From: an uncultured Desulfobacteraceae bacterium | GTDB taxonomy: Bacteria; Desulfobacterota; Desulfobacteria; Desulfobacterales; Desulfatirhabdiaceae | Assembly (NCBI GenBank): GCA_903839535.1 | Contig: CAIMCT010000153.1 | Location: forward strand, 1-64,000 | DNA: 64,000 bases | Direction of reading: 5' to 3' | In this document: piece by piece, positions 10,468 through 22,415 of the stretch | Layout: the number at the start of each line of letters is the position of its first letter | Numbering within the stretch: position 1 is the first letter of the stretch | Translations under genes and position numbers: made by a program | Notes under the pieces: generated by a model | Databases searched by the model: none | The model's input: the letters and a program-made list of their open reading frames with translations, nothing else | Told to the model about the DNA's origin: nothing

Positions 10468-13400
10468 TTGGAAACGCTATACGATTTTTTCGCTAAACCC
10501 ATGGATCCCAAACGGTACACAGGTGTACGAATTGCACTGGCATCTCCGGAGCAGATACTAAAATGGTCCCACGGTGAGATAAAGAAACCGGAAACCATTA
10601 ATTATCGAACGTTTAAACCCGAACGCGATGGGTTGTTCTGCGCAAAAATATTTGGCCCTACAAAAGACTACGAATGTAATTGCGGAAAATACAAACGAAT
10701 GAAACACAGAGGTGTCATTTGTGAAAAATGCGGTGTGGAGGTCATACAGTCCAAAGTCCGCCGAGAACGCATGGCGCATATTGAGCTGGCTTGCCCCGTG
10801 GCGCATATCTGGTTTCTCAAAAGTCTTCCCAGCAAAATCGGTAATCTGCTGGATCTGACGCTCAAAAACCTTGAAAAGGTTCTGTATTTCGATAGTTATA
10901 TCGTCATTGATCCGAAAGAGACCCCTTTGGTGCGCGGCCAGCTTCTTTCGGATGATAAATACCGTGATGCTCTTGAGGCATTTGGTCCCAAATTTGAAGC
11001 CGGCATCGGTGCAGAGGCCATAAAAACTCTGCTGGATGACATTGACCTTCAGACGATTTATCAGGAGCTTCGCGTCGAAATCCGCACAAGCAATTCATCT
11101 GCCAAACGCCAAAAAATGGCTAAACGGTTGAAAATCGTGGATGCATTCAGGCGATCCGGCATTGATCCAACCTGGATGATTATGGATGTCATTCCTGTAT
11201 TGCCTCCGGACCTGCGGCCTCTGGTTCCCCTTGAAGGTGGACGTTTCGCAACTTCCGACCTCAACGATCTATATCGACGGGTCATCAATCGGAACAACCG
11301 GTTGAAACGCCTGATCGAACTGCGGGCCCCGGATATCATCATTCGAAATGAAAAGCGCATGCTGCAGGAGGCTGTAGATGTACTTTTTGACAACGGCCGG
11401 CATGGGAGGGTCATAACCGGAACAAATAAACGCCCGCTGAAATCGCTTAGCGACACGCTGAAGGGAAAACAGGGTCGTTTTCGCCAGAATCTGTTAGGAA
11501 AACGCGTGGACTATTCCGGCAGAACGGTTATTACCGTGGGTCCGAATCTCCGGCTTCATCAGTGTGGTCTTCCCAAAAAAATGGCGCTTGAACTTTTTAA
11601 GCCTTTTGTCTATTACCGCCTGGAACAAAAGGGGCTGGTGCAAACGGTCAAAGGTGCCAAAAAAATGGTTGAAAGTGAGGACCCCCAAGTTTGGGATACC
11701 CTTGATGAAGTGGTGCGCGAGTATCCGGTTATGTTGAACCGTGCGCCCACGCTCCACCGGCTGGGAATTCAGGCTTTTGAACCGATTTTAATTGAGGGAA
11801 AAGCGATTCAGTTGCATCCGCTTGTGTGTACGGCCTTCAATGCCGATTTTGACGGCGACCAAATGGCGGTACACATACCTCTTTCGGTAGAATCTCAGAT
11901 TGAAGCCCGCATACTCATGCTCTCCAGTAACAACATCCTTTCACCCGCAAACGGGAGTCCCATCATCGTTCCCAGCCAGGACATTGTTCTGGGCATTTAT
12001 TATATGACCCGCGAGGTCGCGGGAGCCAAGGGCGAAGGTATGTTGTTTGCGGGTCCCGAAGAAGTGAGATCGGCTTATGACACCGGAATTGCCGCCCTTC
12101 ATGCCGGGATAACGGTGCGTATTCATGGAAAACGTCTTAAGACAACCGTGGGCAGAATGCTTTTGTGGGAAATCATGCCCAAGGATACGGTGATGGTGCT
12201 TCGTCGCGTCATGACGGCGACACGCGAAGAAGCCCTGCAGGTAAAGGAAGAACTTGGTGATGACACTTCATTTGTGGCATTGGTCCAAAAGTATTCTCAG
12301 CATCCGGACAAAGCACACAAGGGACTGATCGGTCGGCTTAGAAGCGAGGAGTTCAAACGGGTATTTCCGGCAACCGAAGAAGAAGCTGACGTGTTGTTTT
12401 CGTTGAACCCCGGCGATACCAGCGAGATTATGAGCTTTGATGAGGCTTACCATATTTTTGAAGTCGTTGACCGTATGCCGGAAATTCCTTTTGAAGTAAT
12501 TAATAATGTGATGGATAAGAAGTCGCTCCGCGACTTAGTGGACTACGCATACAGGAACCTGGGGCCGAAATCCACTGTTATTCTGGCGGATCGGATTAAA
12601 GACATTGGCTACCGATATTCGACTGAGGCCGGTCTTTCCATTTCAATTGACGCGATGATTATTCCGGATGCAAAAGCAAAAATATTAAAACTTGCCGAAG
12701 AACGGGTCAAGGAAATTGAAAAGCAATACACGGAAGGGCTGATCACACCGGGCGAAAAGTATAACAAGGTCGTCGATATTTGGGCCAAGGGGACGGATGA
12801 TGTAGCCAACGAAATGATGGAAGCCATGAAAAAGGAAATCATTTTTCCTGTGCAAGATTGTATCGAAAAATGGGTCAAAGATTTAGCCAAGGAAATGATG
12901 AATGCCAAGAAAAAGGAGGACATTCACGATGTGCAAGCAATAATAGTGCAACTTGTCGAAGAACGGCCCAAGAATATCGAAAAGAATTATATCGAAGAAT
13001 TGAATGAACTGGATAAAAAATTCCCAGAGTACTACAAGTCAAGAAATGGATATAGTGAAAGATATGATAAGGCTAAGGCTATGATTGGGAGCAAAAAAGA
13101 TGTAGCCAGCGAAATGATGAAAGTTATGGAAACTGAGATTAGTTTTGTTGCTAAAATATTGAAACTTGCTGAAGAACGAGTTAAGGAAATCGAAAAACAA
13201 TGCACGGAAGGTTTGATTACATCGGATAATAAGAATAACAAGATCGACGGTATCAGGAAGGATGCCGAGTATGCTGTGACCGATATTTTGTTAGAAGCCA
13301 TGAAAAAAAATGGATCCTCTATGGAGGAAAGCCTGAATCCAATTTACATGATGGCCGATTCGGGAGCTAGGGGCAGCAAGGATCAGATGCGCCAGCTTGC

Positions 13401-15336
13401 GGGCATGCGCGGGCTGATGGCCAAGCCTTCAGGTGAAATCATTGAAACGCCGATTACGGCGAATTTTCGTGAAGGGCTCTCGGTTCTTCAGTATTTTATT
13501 TCGACGCACGGCGCTCGAAAAGGCCTTGCCGACACGGCATTAAAAACCGCCAACTCAGGATACCTGACCCGGCGACTTGCGGATGTGGCTCAGGATTGCG
13601 TGGTCAGCGATGATGACTGCGGAACGTTGATGGGGGTCGATGTAGAGCCTTTGACTGAAGGTGGGGAAGTGATTCAACGCCTTGGAGACCGTATTCTGGG
13701 GCGCGTGGCCTGTGAAGATATTTTGGATCCCTATACCGACGAAGTCCTGATCACGACGGGAACCGAACTGGATGAAGTTGCGGTCAAGATCATTGAAGAC
13801 GCAGGCCTGAAAAAAGTTCGGATTCGAAGCGTTCTGACCTGTAAATCCGATCATGGTGTTTGCGCCAGGTGTTATGGTCGCGACCTAGCGCATGGCCGCA
13901 CCGTCGAAATCGGACAGGCAGTCGGCATTCTTGCGGCCCAGTCCATCGGGGAGCCTGGAACCCAGTTGACGATGCGCACCTTTCATATCGGTGGAACAGC
14001 CAACCGCCGCGTGGAGCAGGCGGATATTCGAGCAAGGGTGGACGGAACAGTAAAATTTCAAGACCTGGTTGTCGAGGCGAATTCTGAAGAACATGAAATT
14101 GTCATGAACCGGAAAGGTGGGGAATTTGCTATCATTGGTGAAACTGGGCGAAAACTGGAACAGTTTTCCGTGATCTTTGGTGCCAATGTACATGTGAAAG
14201 ACGATCAGAAAGTAAAGATCGGAGATTTACTGGCAACCTGGGATCCCTTTACCACCCCGATTATTTCGGAAGTCAGGGGCATTGTAAAATTTGGTGATAT
14301 TACACAGAACAAAACCATGCAGGAAAAGGTGGATCCGGTTACCCTGAAATCGAGCCGCACCATTGTAGAGTCCAAAAATATCGACGAACGGCCTAGAATT
14401 TCGATAAAGGATGACGACGGAAAAACCGCCAAGCTGCCAAGATCCAGCGGATGGGCCAGGTATATGCTGCCAGTGGATGCCATTTTGCTGGTTGAAGAAG
14501 GGGACGAAGTTAAGGCTGGCGATGTGGTTGCCAAGCTACCACGGGCTACGACCAAGACAAAAGACATTACCGGTGGTCTTCCCCGTGTGGCCGAACTGTT
14601 TGAAGTCCGAAAACCTAAGGACATTGCTGTCCTTAGTGAAATCGATGGCTATGTAGCGATTGCAAAGAGCAGCAAGAAGGGAAAGCAGAAGGTGACCATC
14701 ACACCGGTCGATGTCGGCGAGAAGAAAGAGTACCTGATTCCCCGCGGAAAACATATCAATGTGATTGAAGGGGATTATATCCGGGCCGGGGAACCGCTCA
14801 TCGGTGGATCCAAAATTCCCCAGGATATTTTAAATATCAAGGGCGAAATCGAACTGGCGCGATATTTGGTGAATGAAGTCCAGGAGGTTTACCGGCTTCA
14901 GGGCGTACGCATCAACGATAAGCATATTGAGGTCATTGTTCGACAGATGATGCGCAGGGTGAAGATTACGCAGGTCGGAGACACTGATTTTATTCAGGAT
15001 GAGCAGATCGACAAGCTCCGGTTCCAGGAAATCAATGCGGCAATTGTCGATAGAATTTTCGAGGAAGAGGACAGTGTCGGCAAAATTGTCGCCAGACATG
15101 GAGTTCCTGCAAAGGCAGAGCCGCTTATCCTGGGCATCACTAAAGCATCTCTGAGTACTGAAAGCTTTATTTCAGCAGCATCTTTTCAGGAAACCACAAA
15201 GGTTTTGACGGATGCAAGCATTGCAGGCGCCGTGGACTGCCTTCGCGGTCTGAAAGAAAATGTGATCATGGGAAGAACCATTCCAGCAGGCACAGGATTT
15301 CCGGCGTATCGCGAAATCAGAATAGATGCATCCTGA
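10468..15336 (+). CDS. rpoC: RNA polymerase subunit beta' with two unusual internal insertions
   Basis: [12 protein letters not shown] catalytic motif, zinc-binding [32 protein letters not shown]; 1622 aa. Compared with recalled E. coli beta', two extra blocks are present (see findings). Confidence 0.99.
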   Translation: METLYDFFAKPMDPKRYTGVRIALASPEQILKWSHGEIKKPETINYRTFKPERDGLFCAKIFGPTKDYECNCGKYKRMKHRGVICEKCGVEVIQSKVRRERMAHIELACPVAHIWFLKSLPSKIGNLLDLTLKNLEKVLYFDSYIVIDPKETPLVRGQLLSDDKYRDALEAFGPKFEAGIGAEAIKTLLDDIDLQTIYQELRVEIRTSNSSAKRQKMAKRLKIVDAFRRSGIDPTWMIMDVIPVLPPDLRPLVPLEGGRFATSDLNDLYRRVINRNNRLKRLIELRAPDIIIRNEKRMLQEAVDVLFDNGRHGRVITGTNKRPLKSLSDTLKGKQGRFRQNLLGKRVDYSGRTVITVGPNLRLHQCGLPKKMALELFKPFVYYRLEQKGLVQTVKGAKKMVESEDPQVWDTLDEVVREYPVMLNRAPTLHRLGIQAFEPILIEGKAIQLHPLVCTAFNADFDGDQMAVHIPLSVESQIEARILMLSSNNILSPANGSPIIVPSQDIVLGIYYMTREVAGAKGEGMLFAGPEEVRSAYDTGIAALHAGITVRIHGKRLKTTVGRMLLWEIMPKDTVMVLRRVMTATREEALQVKEELGDDTSFVALVQKYSQHPDKAHKGLIGRLRSEEFKRVFPATEEEADVLFSLNPGDTSEIMSFDEAYHIFEVVDRMPEIPFEVINNVMDKKSLRDLVDYAYRNLGPKSTVILADRIKDIGYRYSTEAGLSISIDAMIIPDAKAKILKLAEERVKEIEKQYTEGLITPGEKYNKVVDIWAKGTDDVANEMMEAMKKEIIFPVQDCIEKWVKDLAKEMMNAKKKEDIHDVQAIIVQLVEERPKNIEKNYIEELNELDKKFPEYYKSRNGYSERYDKAKAMIGSKKDVASEMMKVMETEISFVAKILKLAEERVKEIEKQCTEGLITSDNKNNKIDGIRKDAEYAVTDILLEAMKKNGSSMEESLNPIYMMADSGARGSKDQMRQLAGMRGLMAKPSGEIIETPITANFREGLSVLQYFISTHGARKGLADTALKTANSGYLTRRLADVAQDCVVSDDDCGTLMGVDVEPLTEGGEVIQRLGDRILGRVACEDILDPYTDEVLITTGTELDEVAVKIIEDAGLKKVRIRSVLTCKSDHGVCARCYGRDLAHGRTVEIGQAVGILAAQSIGEPGTQLTMRTFHIGGTANRRVEQADIRARVDGTVKFQDLVVEANSEEHEIVMNRKGGEFAIIGETGRKLEQFSVIFGANVHVKDDQKVKIGDLLATWDPFTTPIISEVRGIVKFGDITQNKTMQEKVDPVTLKSSRTIVESKNIDERPRISIKDDDGKTAKLPRSSGWARYMLPVDAILLVEEGDEVKAGDVVAKLPRATTKTKDITGGLPRVAELFEVRKPKDIAVLSEIDGYVAIAKSSKKGKQKVTITPVDVGEKKEYLIPRGKHINVIEGDYIRAGEPLIGGSKIPQDILNIKGEIELARYLVNEVQEVYRLQGVRINDKHIEVIVRQMMRRVKITQVGDTDFIQDEQIDKLRFQEINAAIVDRIFEEEDSVGKIVARHGVPAKAEPLILGITKASLSTESFISAASFQETTKVLTDASIAGAVDCLRGLKENVIMGRTIPAGTGFPAYREIRIDAS
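12181..12483 (+). other. Parvulin/PpiC-like domain inserted within rpoC
   Basis: [101 protein letters not shown] sits between the rpoC motifs [12 protein letters not shown] and [17 protein letters not shown]; order of elements matches rotamase (F..LA..YS..P....G.LG.......F...F.L.PG..S......GYHI..V). Confidence 0.75.
12661..13320 (+). repeat. In-frame amplification of the RpoC rim-helix segment
   Basis: Copy 1 [59 protein letters not shown]; partial [19 protein letters not shown]; copy 2 [24 protein letters not shown]...[29 protein letters not shown]; copy 3 [54 protein letters not shown]. Nucleotide similarity between copies 1 and 3 is obvious. Confidence 0.9.
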
Positions 15337-15466
15337 TTCCAGTTCGAACTCAATCAGACTGCCTTTGTCAGCTTCTCTGTGCTGCAACTCGACGTAATGA
15401 AGGACCGTCTCATCGTTGCTTGTTTTCGTGGTCTCAGCTTGAATGAGCAGTGAAGAGACAAAAGAC

Positions 15467-15493
15467 TTGACAAATTGAACGAATCTATATAAA
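15467..15493 (+). promoter_or_regulatory. Possible sigma70-type promoter upstream of rpsL
   Basis: TTGACA at 15467 and TATAAA/TAAAAG about 15-17 nt downstream in the 221-bp rpoC-rpsL gap. Confidence 0.4.
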
Positions 15494-15557
15494 AGTACTA
15501 ATTTTGCTTTATGCAAGTTCTAATTATGTTCCAATTGAAGCGATCGAAGGGGAGAAA

Positions 15558-15929
15558 ATGCCTACAATTAACCAGTTGGTAAGAAAGGGAAGAGATCGGG
15601 TCAAGAAGAAGACCAATACGCCTGCGCTGAAAGGAGCACCTCAAAAAAGAGGGGTTTGCACCCGAGTTTACACTTCAACGCCCAAAAAGCCGAACTCAGC
15701 GCTCAGAAAAGTCGCCAGGGTGAGGCTGACAACAGGTATTGAAATCACAGCGTATATTCCGGGCATCGGACATAACCTTCAGGAACACTCAGTTGTTCTG
15801 GTTCGCGGGGGCCGCGTGAAAGATCTTCCTGGTGTTAGATATCACATCATTAGAGGAACATTGGATACGTTAGGTGTGGATGATCGGAAGCAGAGCCGAT
15901 CAAAATATGGAGCCAAGAAACCCAAATAA
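15558..15929 (+). CDS. rpsL: 30S ribosomal protein S12
   Basis: [12 protein letters not shown]...[17 protein letters not shown]...; start placed at ATG 15558 rather than the longer ORF start. Confidence 0.97.
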   Translation: MPTINQLVRKGRDRVKKKTNTPALKGAPQKRGVCTRVYTSTPKKPNSALRKVARVRLTTGIEITAYIPGIGHNLQEHSVVLVRGGRVKDLPGVRYHIIRGTLDTLGVDDRKQSRSKYGAKKPK

Positions 15930-15988
15930 ATTAAGATATCGATCGCTTAAGGGTTAACAAGTAACTTTTAGAGAAAATGGTGTAGGAT

Positions 15989-16459
15989 ATGCCCAGACGA
16001 AGAGAAATCGCTGAAAGAGTAATCATCGCAGATGCAAAATACGACAGTAAGCTGGTGGCAAAATTTATCAAGTCAATCATGCGTGATGGGAAGAAGAGTA
16101 TCGCAGAATCAATTCTCTACAATGCTTTTGGTATTATCGAAAAAAAGACGAGTGAGGCGCCGCTGAAAACATTCGAGCAGGCGGTTGATAATGTCAGGCC
16201 CATAATTGAGGTAAAATCTAGGCGCGTAGGTGGATCTACTTATCAGGTACCCACGGAAATCCGGCAGACTCGGCGGACGGCTTTGGGAATTCGATGGCTC
16301 ATCGGCTTTGCAAGAAAACGATCCGAGAAAAGCATGGCGGAAAAACTTGCTGCGGAAATAATGGATGCCGCCAACAACAAAGGATCTTCTGCGAAGAAAA
16401 AAGAAGATACTCACAAAATGGCTGAAGCCAATAAAGCCTTTGCGCATTACCGGTGGTAG
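15989..16459 (+). CDS. rpsG: 30S ribosomal protein S7
   Basis: [12 protein letters not shown]...[41 protein letters not shown]. Confidence 0.98.
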   Translation: MPRRREIAERVIIADAKYDSKLVAKFIKSIMRDGKKSIAESILYNAFGIIEKKTSEAPLKTFEQAVDNVRPIIEVKSRRVGGSTYQVPTEIRQTRRTALGIRWLIGFARKRSEKSMAEKLAAEIMDAANNKGSSAKKKEDTHKMAEANKAFAHYRW

Positions 16460-16519
16460 TATCTGGCCGCTGGAAGCATGAAAGAAACGGATTGACCGTA
16501 AAAAAAGGAGGACGGTGAA

Positions 16520-17713
16520 ATGGCGAAGGAAAAGTTTAATCGGTCGAAACCGCATGTGAATGTGGGAACGATAGGACATATTGATCACGGGAAGACAACG
16601 CTTACAGCGGCGATAACCAAACACAACGGTTTGAGGGGGATGGCCACTTACGTTCCGTTTGACCAGATTGACAAAGCGCCCGAGGAAAAAGAGCGTGGAA
16701 TCACGATAGCGACCGCGCATGTGGAGTACGAAACTAAAAATCGCCATTATGCACATGTGGACTGTCCTGGCCATGCGGACTACATCAAGAATATGATCAC
16801 TGGTGCGGCTCAGATGGATGGCGCGATACTTGTAGTGGCTGCAGACGATGGCCCCATGCCGCAGACCCGTGAGCATATTCTGCTGGCGCGTCAGGTCGGG
16901 GTCCCGACCATGGTGGTCTTTTTAAACAAATGCGACATGGTGGATGACCCGGAATTGATTGAGCTGGTGGAGCTGGAGCTTCGCGAGCTTTTAAGCAAAT
17001 ATGATTTTCCGGGCGATGATACGCCGATAATTCGTGGAAGTGCATTAAAGGCCCTCGAGAGCGATGATCCGGACAGCGAAGAGGCCAAGTGCATATTCGA
17101 GTTGATGGCGGCAATAGATTCTTTCATTCCGGAGCCCAAGCGTGATATCGACAAGCCGTTTTTAATGCCGGTGGAGGATGTGTTCAGTATATCGGGTCGG
17201 GGGACTGTTGTTACAGGTCGTGTGGACCGCGGTATTGTGAAAGTTGGCGAGGCTGTAGAGATTGTGGGGATTCGGACGACGCAAAAGACAGTTTGCACTG
17301 GTGTTGAGATGTTTAGAAAGCTTCTGGATGAGGGCCGCGCCGGAGACAACATCGGGGTTCTGCTGCGTGGCACCAAGCGCGAAGAGGTTGAGCGAGGCCA
17401 GGTAGTGGCGCATCCTGGAACGATTACGCCACACACCAAGTTCAAGGCGGAGGTGTATATTCTGAGTAAGGAAGAAGGCGGAAGACATACGCCGTTTTTC
17501 AATGGGTACCGGCCGCAGTTTTATTTCCGAACAACGGATGTGACAGGGATTCTCTCACTGCCAGAGGGGATCGAGATGGTGATGCCCGGAGACAATGTGG
17601 CGATAACGGCAGATCTGATCACTCCGATCGCCATGGAAAAAGAGCTTAGGTTTGCGATTCGTGAAGGCGGCCGAACCGTGGGCGCAGGCGTCGTCAGCGA
17701 AATTCTGGAATAA
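16520..17713 (+). CDS. tuf: Elongation factor Tu, copy 2
   Basis: Amino-acid sequence appears identical to the 1014-2207 copy; DNA differs at scattered synonymous sites. Confidence 0.98.
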   Translation: MAKEKFNRSKPHVNVGTIGHIDHGKTTLTAAITKHNGLRGMATYVPFDQIDKAPEEKERGITIATAHVEYETKNRHYAHVDCPGHADYIKNMITGAAQMDGAILVVAADDGPMPQTREHILLARQVGVPTMVVFLNKCDMVDDPELIELVELELRELLSKYDFPGDDTPIIRGSALKALESDDPDSEEAKCIFELMAAIDSFIPEPKRDIDKPFLMPVEDVFSISGRGTVVTGRVDRGIVKVGEAVEIVGIRTTQKTVCTGVEMFRKLLDEGRAGDNIGVLLRGTKREEVERGQVVAHPGTITPHTKFKAEVYILSKEEGGRHTPFFNGYRPQFYFRTTDVTGILSLPEGIEMVMPGDNVAITADLITPIAMEKELRFAIREGGRTVGAGVVSEILE

Positions 17714-17730
17714 GAAGAGAGACGAAAACC

Positions 17731-18042
17731 ATGATTATGAATAATAAAATCCGAATCAGACTTAAGGCTTACGACCATAAACTGCTGGATCAATCAGCAT
17801 CGGATATTGTGGATACCGCCAACAAAACTGGGGCGAAAGTCATTGGTCCGATTCCGCTGCCGACCACAATCAATAAAATATGTGTGCTGCGATCTCCGCA
17901 TGTTGACAAAAAGTCTCGCGAACAATTTGAGATGCGGACGCACAAACGACTAGTTGATATCCTGGAGCCAACACAACAGACGGTAGATGCGCTAATGAAG
18001 CTGGATCTTTCTCCAGGTGTCGATGTTGAAATTAAATTGTAG
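17731..18042 (+). CDS. rpsJ: 30S ribosomal protein S10
   Basis: [42 protein letters not shown]. Confidence 0.98.
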   Translation: MIMNNKIRIRLKAYDHKLLDQSASDIVDTANKTGAKVIGPIPLPTTINKICVLRSPHVDKKSREQFEMRTHKRLVDILEPTQQTVDALMKLDLSPGVDVEIKL

Positions 18043-18057
18043 GGGAACAAAAACGCG

Positions 18058-18702
18058 ATGTGCAAAGGAATGATAGGAAAAAAACTGGGGATGACAGGTG
18101 TTTTCTCTCCAGAAGGGCGACATATACCGGTGACAGTTCTTCAAGTGGGACCTTGCGTTGTGACACAGATTAAAACTGTGGCGACGGATGGTTATAATTC
18201 ATTGCAGCTGGCCTTTGGCTCCAAAAAGAAAACGCATGTAAACAAGCCGATGCTTGGCCATTTTGGCAAATCCGGCGGCGAAGTATATGCGCATGTTATG
18301 GAGTTTCATGTGGACAATCCTGCAGAATATACTCTGGGTCAGACGATCCCATTGGATATGTTTGCCATCGGGGATCTGGTCGATGTTTCTGGGGTCAGCA
18401 TCGGAAGGGGCTTTTCCGGTGTAATTCGACGTCATGGGTTCAGCGGCGGCAGAAATACACATGGCAGTCACTGTCTCAGAATTCCCGGTTCCATTGGGTG
18501 CAGTGCTTGGCCTTCACGTGTTGTCAAAGGAAAGAAGCTGCCCGGCCAGTTTGGGAATGTACATAAAACGGTGAAAAACTTGATGATTGTGGATATACGG
18601 CCGGAGGAGCAGGTTATTCTGCTAAAAGGAGCAGTTCCAGGAGCTGAGTCCGGAATTGTCACCATCAAAAAAGTGAAGACCATCAAGAAGGTCAGTGCAT
18701 AA
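18058..18702 (+). CDS. rplC: 50S ribosomal protein L3
   Basis: [16 protein letters not shown]...[29 protein letters not shown]. Confidence 0.97.
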   Translation: MCKGMIGKKLGMTGVFSPEGRHIPVTVLQVGPCVVTQIKTVATDGYNSLQLAFGSKKKTHVNKPMLGHFGKSGGEVYAHVMEFHVDNPAEYTLGQTIPLDMFAIGDLVDVSGVSIGRGFSGVIRRHGFSGGRNTHGSHCLRIPGSIGCSAWPSRVVKGKKLPGQFGNVHKTVKNLMIVDIRPEEQVILLKGAVPGAESGIVTIKKVKTIKKVSA

Positions 18703-18762
18703 AAGAATCATTGATGATTCGATTGTGAAGGGTATCCAGTGCCAACGAATGCGAGGGGATAT

Positions 18763-19386
18763 ATGGCTGTTGTAGATGTATTCAATAGTAAAGCAGAAAA
18801 GGTTTCACAGGTGGAATTAGTGGAGGACATTTATAATGTCCCGGTCAAGTCCTGTGTTCTGCACGAAGTCGTAACTATGCAGTTAGCCAATCGACGTGCA
18901 GGCACAGCATCTGTAAAAACCCGATCAGATGTGCAGGGCAGCACCAGAAAACTTTTTAAACAAAAGGGGACCGGTCGTGCCCGCAGAGGGGATATCAAAA
19001 GTCCGCTACTGCGTGGAGGTGGGGCGGTTTTTGGGCCTCATCCAAGATCTTATGTTTACAAGGTTCCCAAGAAAGTCAGGCGACTTGCGTTAAAAATGGC
19101 TTTAAGCACCAAGGCACAAAGCCAATCCCTTCTGGTGTTGGACAAGTTTGACCTTGAACAAGTCAAAACCCGGCAGGTTGTCCAAATTCTGAATGCCTTG
19201 AAAGTTGAAAGGGCGCTGATAGTCGCCGACACGGGAGATGAATTTTTGAGGCTATCCTGTAGAAATCTACCTCACGTCAAGGTATTGAAACCTGAAGGAC
19301 TCAATGTTTATGATATTTTGAAATACAAACACCTGCTGCTGGTTGAGCCTTCAATAAAAGCCATTGAAGGGAGGCTTCTGAAATGA
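18763..19386 (+). CDS. rplD: 50S ribosomal protein L4
   Basis: [54 protein letters not shown]; start at ATG after gagggg SD. Confidence 0.96.
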   Translation: MAVVDVFNSKAEKVSQVELVEDIYNVPVKSCVLHEVVTMQLANRRAGTASVKTRSDVQGSTRKLFKQKGTGRARRGDIKSPLLRGGGAVFGPHPRSYVYKVPKKVRRLALKMALSTKAQSQSLLVLDKFDLEQVKTRQVVQILNALKVERALIVADTGDEFLRLSCRNLPHVKVLKPEGLNVYDILKYKHLLLVEPSIKAIEGRLLK

Positions 19387-19670
19387 ATTATCATGCCATC
19401 ATAAAACGTCCAATAGTCAGTGAAAAGTCAACCATGCAAAGGGAAGTTTCAAACCAGTTTTCTTTTGAGGTGGATAGAAAAGCCAATCGGGTCGAGATCA
19501 AAAAGGCAGTACAAAACCTCTTCAGTGTTCAGGTGGATGGTGTAAGGACACTGCAAATCAAAGGCAAATACAAACAACGAGGCCGAATTATTGGAAAACG
19601 TAGAGACTGGAAAAAAGCAATCGTCACGCTGAAACCGGGTGAACGTATAGAATTCTTTGAAGGGATATAA
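19383..19670 (+). CDS. rplW: 50S ribosomal protein L23
   Basis: [16 protein letters not shown]...[24 protein letters not shown]. Confidence 0.97.
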   Translation: MNYHAIIKRPIVSEKSTMQREVSNQFSFEVDRKANRVEIKKAVQNLFSVQVDGVRTLQIKGKYKQRGRIIGKRRDWKKAIVTLKPGERIEFFEGI

Positions 19671-19685
19671 ACCGGGGAAATAACC

Positions 19686-20510
19686 ATGGCTGTTAAGAAG
19701 GTAAAACCAACATCACCAGGACGCAGATTTCAAGTGTATTCTACATTTGAAGAAATCACGCGATCAACGCCCGAAAAAAGCCTCTTGAGAGTTTCAAAAA
19801 ACAAGGGTGGGCGAAATTCCTATGGCAGAATCACCAGTCGGCATATCGGTGGGGGACATAAGCAGCATTACCGAGTGATTGATTTCAAGCGGGATAAAAC
19901 CGGCGTACCAGCCAAGGTTGCCACCATTGAATATGATCCGAATCGTTCATCGAGAATTGCCCTGCTGCACTATGCAGATGGTGAAAAAAGGTATATTCTG
20001 GCTCCTGTGAATCTCTCCGTCGGCGATACTGTCATGTCTGGCCCGACAGCGGATATCAAACCTGGCAATAATCTGCCGCTGATAAATATTCCGTTGGGAA
20101 CTCAGATACACAATATTGAGCTAAAAAAAGGAAAAGGTGGGCAGATTGTCCGGAGCGCGGGTACGTTTGCGCAGTTGATGGCCAAAGAGGATCGCTATGC
20201 GCTTCTTAAACTGCCATCAGGCGAGGTTCGAATGGTACTCCTGACTTGTCAGGCAACTATCGGCCAAGTTGGCAATGTCATTCATGAAAAGCTGTCTTTG
20301 GGTAAAGCCGGGCGGAAACGTTGGTTAGGAAAACGTCCCAAGGTCAGAGGTGTTGCGATGAACCCCGTTGATCACCCCATGGGAGGCGGCGAGGGCAGGT
20401 CGTCCGGTGGACGGCATCCTTGCTCTCCTTGGGGTACTCCATCAAAGGGGTACAAGACCCGGAAAAATAAACAGACGACTAAATTCATAGTTAAAAAACG
20501 GGTGAAATAA
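19686..20510 (+). CDS. rplB: 50S ribosomal protein L2
   Basis: [25 protein letters not shown]...[26 protein letters not shown]. Confidence 0.98.
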   Translation: MAVKKVKPTSPGRRFQVYSTFEEITRSTPEKSLLRVSKNKGGRNSYGRITSRHIGGGHKQHYRVIDFKRDKTGVPAKVATIEYDPNRSSRIALLHYADGEKRYILAPVNLSVGDTVMSGPTADIKPGNNLPLINIPLGTQIHNIELKKGKGGQIVRSAGTFAQLMAKEDRYALLKLPSGEVRMVLLTCQATIGQVGNVIHEKLSLGKAGRKRWLGKRPKVRGVAMNPVDHPMGGGEGRSSGGRHPCSPWGTPSKGYKTRKNKQTTKFIVKKRVK

Positions 20511-20669
20511 GTATATGGCGATTTGCTATATATTTTATGGAATGGTTTTAAGAAGGCCGCAGAGGGGGCAGTAATTTTTGTACATCCCTGACCGGCAATG
20601 CAACCCAAAGATTTTCTGTGTGTCTATAGTTGATGGATAGAGTAAGAACTGACAAACTCAGGAGAAGTT

Positions 20670-20951
20670 ATGCCACGGTCGCTAAAAAAAGGTCCATTCA
20701 TTGATTTGTTTTTGTTGAAAAAAGTAGTGATTGCCCAAGAAACTCGGAGCAATCGTGTGGTGAAAACCTGGTCACGTCGTTCTACTATTGTACCTGAAAT
20801 GGTGGGCATCACGATGGCCGTACACAATGGTAAGAAATTTGTGCCCGTATTTGTTTCAGAAGATATGGTAGGCCACAAACTTGGAGAGTTTTCGCCAACA
20901 AGGACGTTTTATGGCCACACCGGAGATAAAAAAACCAAAGTCAAGAAGTAA
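20670..20951 (+). CDS. rpsS: 30S ribosomal protein S19
   Basis: [18 protein letters not shown]...[28 protein letters not shown]. Confidence 0.98.
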   Translation: MPRSLKKGPFIDLFLLKKVVIAQETRSNRVVKTWSRRSTIVPEMVGITMAVHNGKKFVPVFVSEDMVGHKLGEFSPTRTFYGHTGDKKTKVKK

Positions 20952-20965
20952 TATTGGAGCAAAAA

Positions 20966-21313
20966 ATGGCTGAGTTAGATGTGAAAGCTGTGTCAAGGTT
21001 TGTGCGAATTTCTCCTCGAAAAGTTCGAATACTTGTTGACACCGTAAAAGGGAAACCGGTCGAAAAAGGTCTGTATATTCTGAAATTTATGCCACAGAAA
21101 GCGGCTGCAATAGTGGAGAAAATCGTCCGATCTGCTGTTGCCAATGCTGGACAGCGTGCGGGAGTTGATGTAGATGCGCTAATTATCAAGAATATCACTG
21201 CTGATCAGGGGCCTTCTCTGAAACGTTTCTGCGCCAGAGCTAGAGGCCGTGGAACTCAAATCATCAAAAGAACATCACACATCACGGTAACGTTAGCACA
21301 AAAATCGTTCTAA
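20966..21313 (+). CDS. rplV: 50S ribosomal protein L22
   Basis: FVRISPRKVRILVDTVKGKPVEKGL...GPSLKRFCARARGRGTQIIKRTSHITV. Confidence 0.97.
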   Translation: MAELDVKAVSRFVRISPRKVRILVDTVKGKPVEKGLYILKFMPQKAAAIVEKIVRSAVANAGQRAGVDVDALIIKNITADQGPSLKRFCARARGRGTQIIKRTSHITVTLAQKSF

Positions 21314-21328
21314 AAAGGAGGATATCGC

Positions 21329-21976
21329 TTGGGCCAGAAAGTAAATCCAATTGGGTTGAGATTGGGAATTGTCAAAACTTGGGAGTCACGTTGGTTTGCC
21401 AGTAAAAAATATTCGGCTTATATTCTCGAAGATTTTAATATCCGAAAATACCTGAAGAAGAAACTAGGTCACGCTGGAGTTTCCAAGATTGAAGTCGAAA
21501 GATCATCCAAGCGCGTGAGACTACGCATATTCACATCCCGACCCGGAATCATTATTGGAAAAAAAGGCGCAGAGATCGTTCAGCTCAAGCAAGATGTTGA
21601 AAAAATGATTTCTCAGGATGTTATTATCGACATTCAGGAAATCAGAAAACCTGAATTGGATGCCCAACTGGTGGCGGAAAATATTGCCCTGCAAATCGTA
21701 CGGAGAGTGGCTTTCAGGCGTGCGATGAAAAGGGGAATTGCATCAGCAATGCGATTTGGCGCCCAAGGCGTTAAAGTGATCTGCTCTGGCAGGCTTGGTG
21801 GCGCTGAAATGGCCAGAACCGAACTGTACCGCGAAGGAAGGGTTCCTCTGCATACACTCAGAGCCGATATCGATTATGGATTTTCAGAAGCCAATACTAC
21901 CTATGGGATAGTCGGGATAAAGGTTTTCATATTTAAGGGCGAAATTCTGAAAAAAGATGCGGTTGAAGTCAGATAG
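21329..21976 (+). CDS. rpsC: 30S ribosomal protein S3
   Basis: [38 protein letters not shown] motif [16 protein letters not shown] start. Confidence 0.98.
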   Translation: MGQKVNPIGLRLGIVKTWESRWFASKKYSAYILEDFNIRKYLKKKLGHAGVSKIEVERSSKRVRLRIFTSRPGIIIGKKGAEIVQLKQDVEKMISQDVIIDIQEIRKPELDAQLVAENIALQIVRRVAFRRAMKRGIASAMRFGAQGVKVICSGRLGGAEMARTELYREGRVPLHTLRADIDYGFSEANTTYGIVGIKVFIFKGEILKKDAVEVR

Positions 21977-21998
21977 TAATGGATAGGAGATATAGGGC

Positions 21999-22415
21999 AT
22001 GCTGAGTCCCAAAAAGGTAAAGTTTCGAAAACAGCAACGTGGACGCATGAGAGGGTTATCCAAGCGTGGTGCTACGTTAAATTACGGAGATTTTGGATTG
22101 CAGGCGGTTGAATGTGGTGCAATCAGCTCAAAACAGATTGAGGCCGCCCGAATTGCCATGACTCGACATGTAAAACGAGGCGGGAAGTTATGGATTCGGA
22201 TTTTCCCTGATAAGCCTTTTACGAAAAAACCCGCCGAAGTCCGGATGGGTAAGGGCAAAGGCGCGCCTGAAGGTTGGGTTGCTATTATTCGTCCTGGCAG
22301 AATCCTCTATGAAATGGAAGGCATTTCAAAAGAGCTTGCTGTGGAAGCTCTAAGACTTGCATCTCACAAGCTGTCCATAAAAACCCGATTTATAGAGAGG
22401 AGCGAGGTGCAATGA
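21999..22415 (+). CDS. rplP: 50S ribosomal protein L16
   Basis: [38 protein letters not shown]. Confidence 0.98.
   Translation: MLSPKKVKFRKQQRGRMRGLSKRGATLNYGDFGLQAVECGAISSKQIEAARIAMTRHVKRGGKLWIRIFPDKPFTKKPAEVRMGKGKGAPEGWVAIIRPGRILYEMEGISKELAVEALRLASHKLSIKTRFIERSEVQ

Noticed and set aside
16109-16876. 255-aa minus-strand ORF across rpsG/tuf
   Set aside because: Antisense to two confidently identified genes; no family resemblance.
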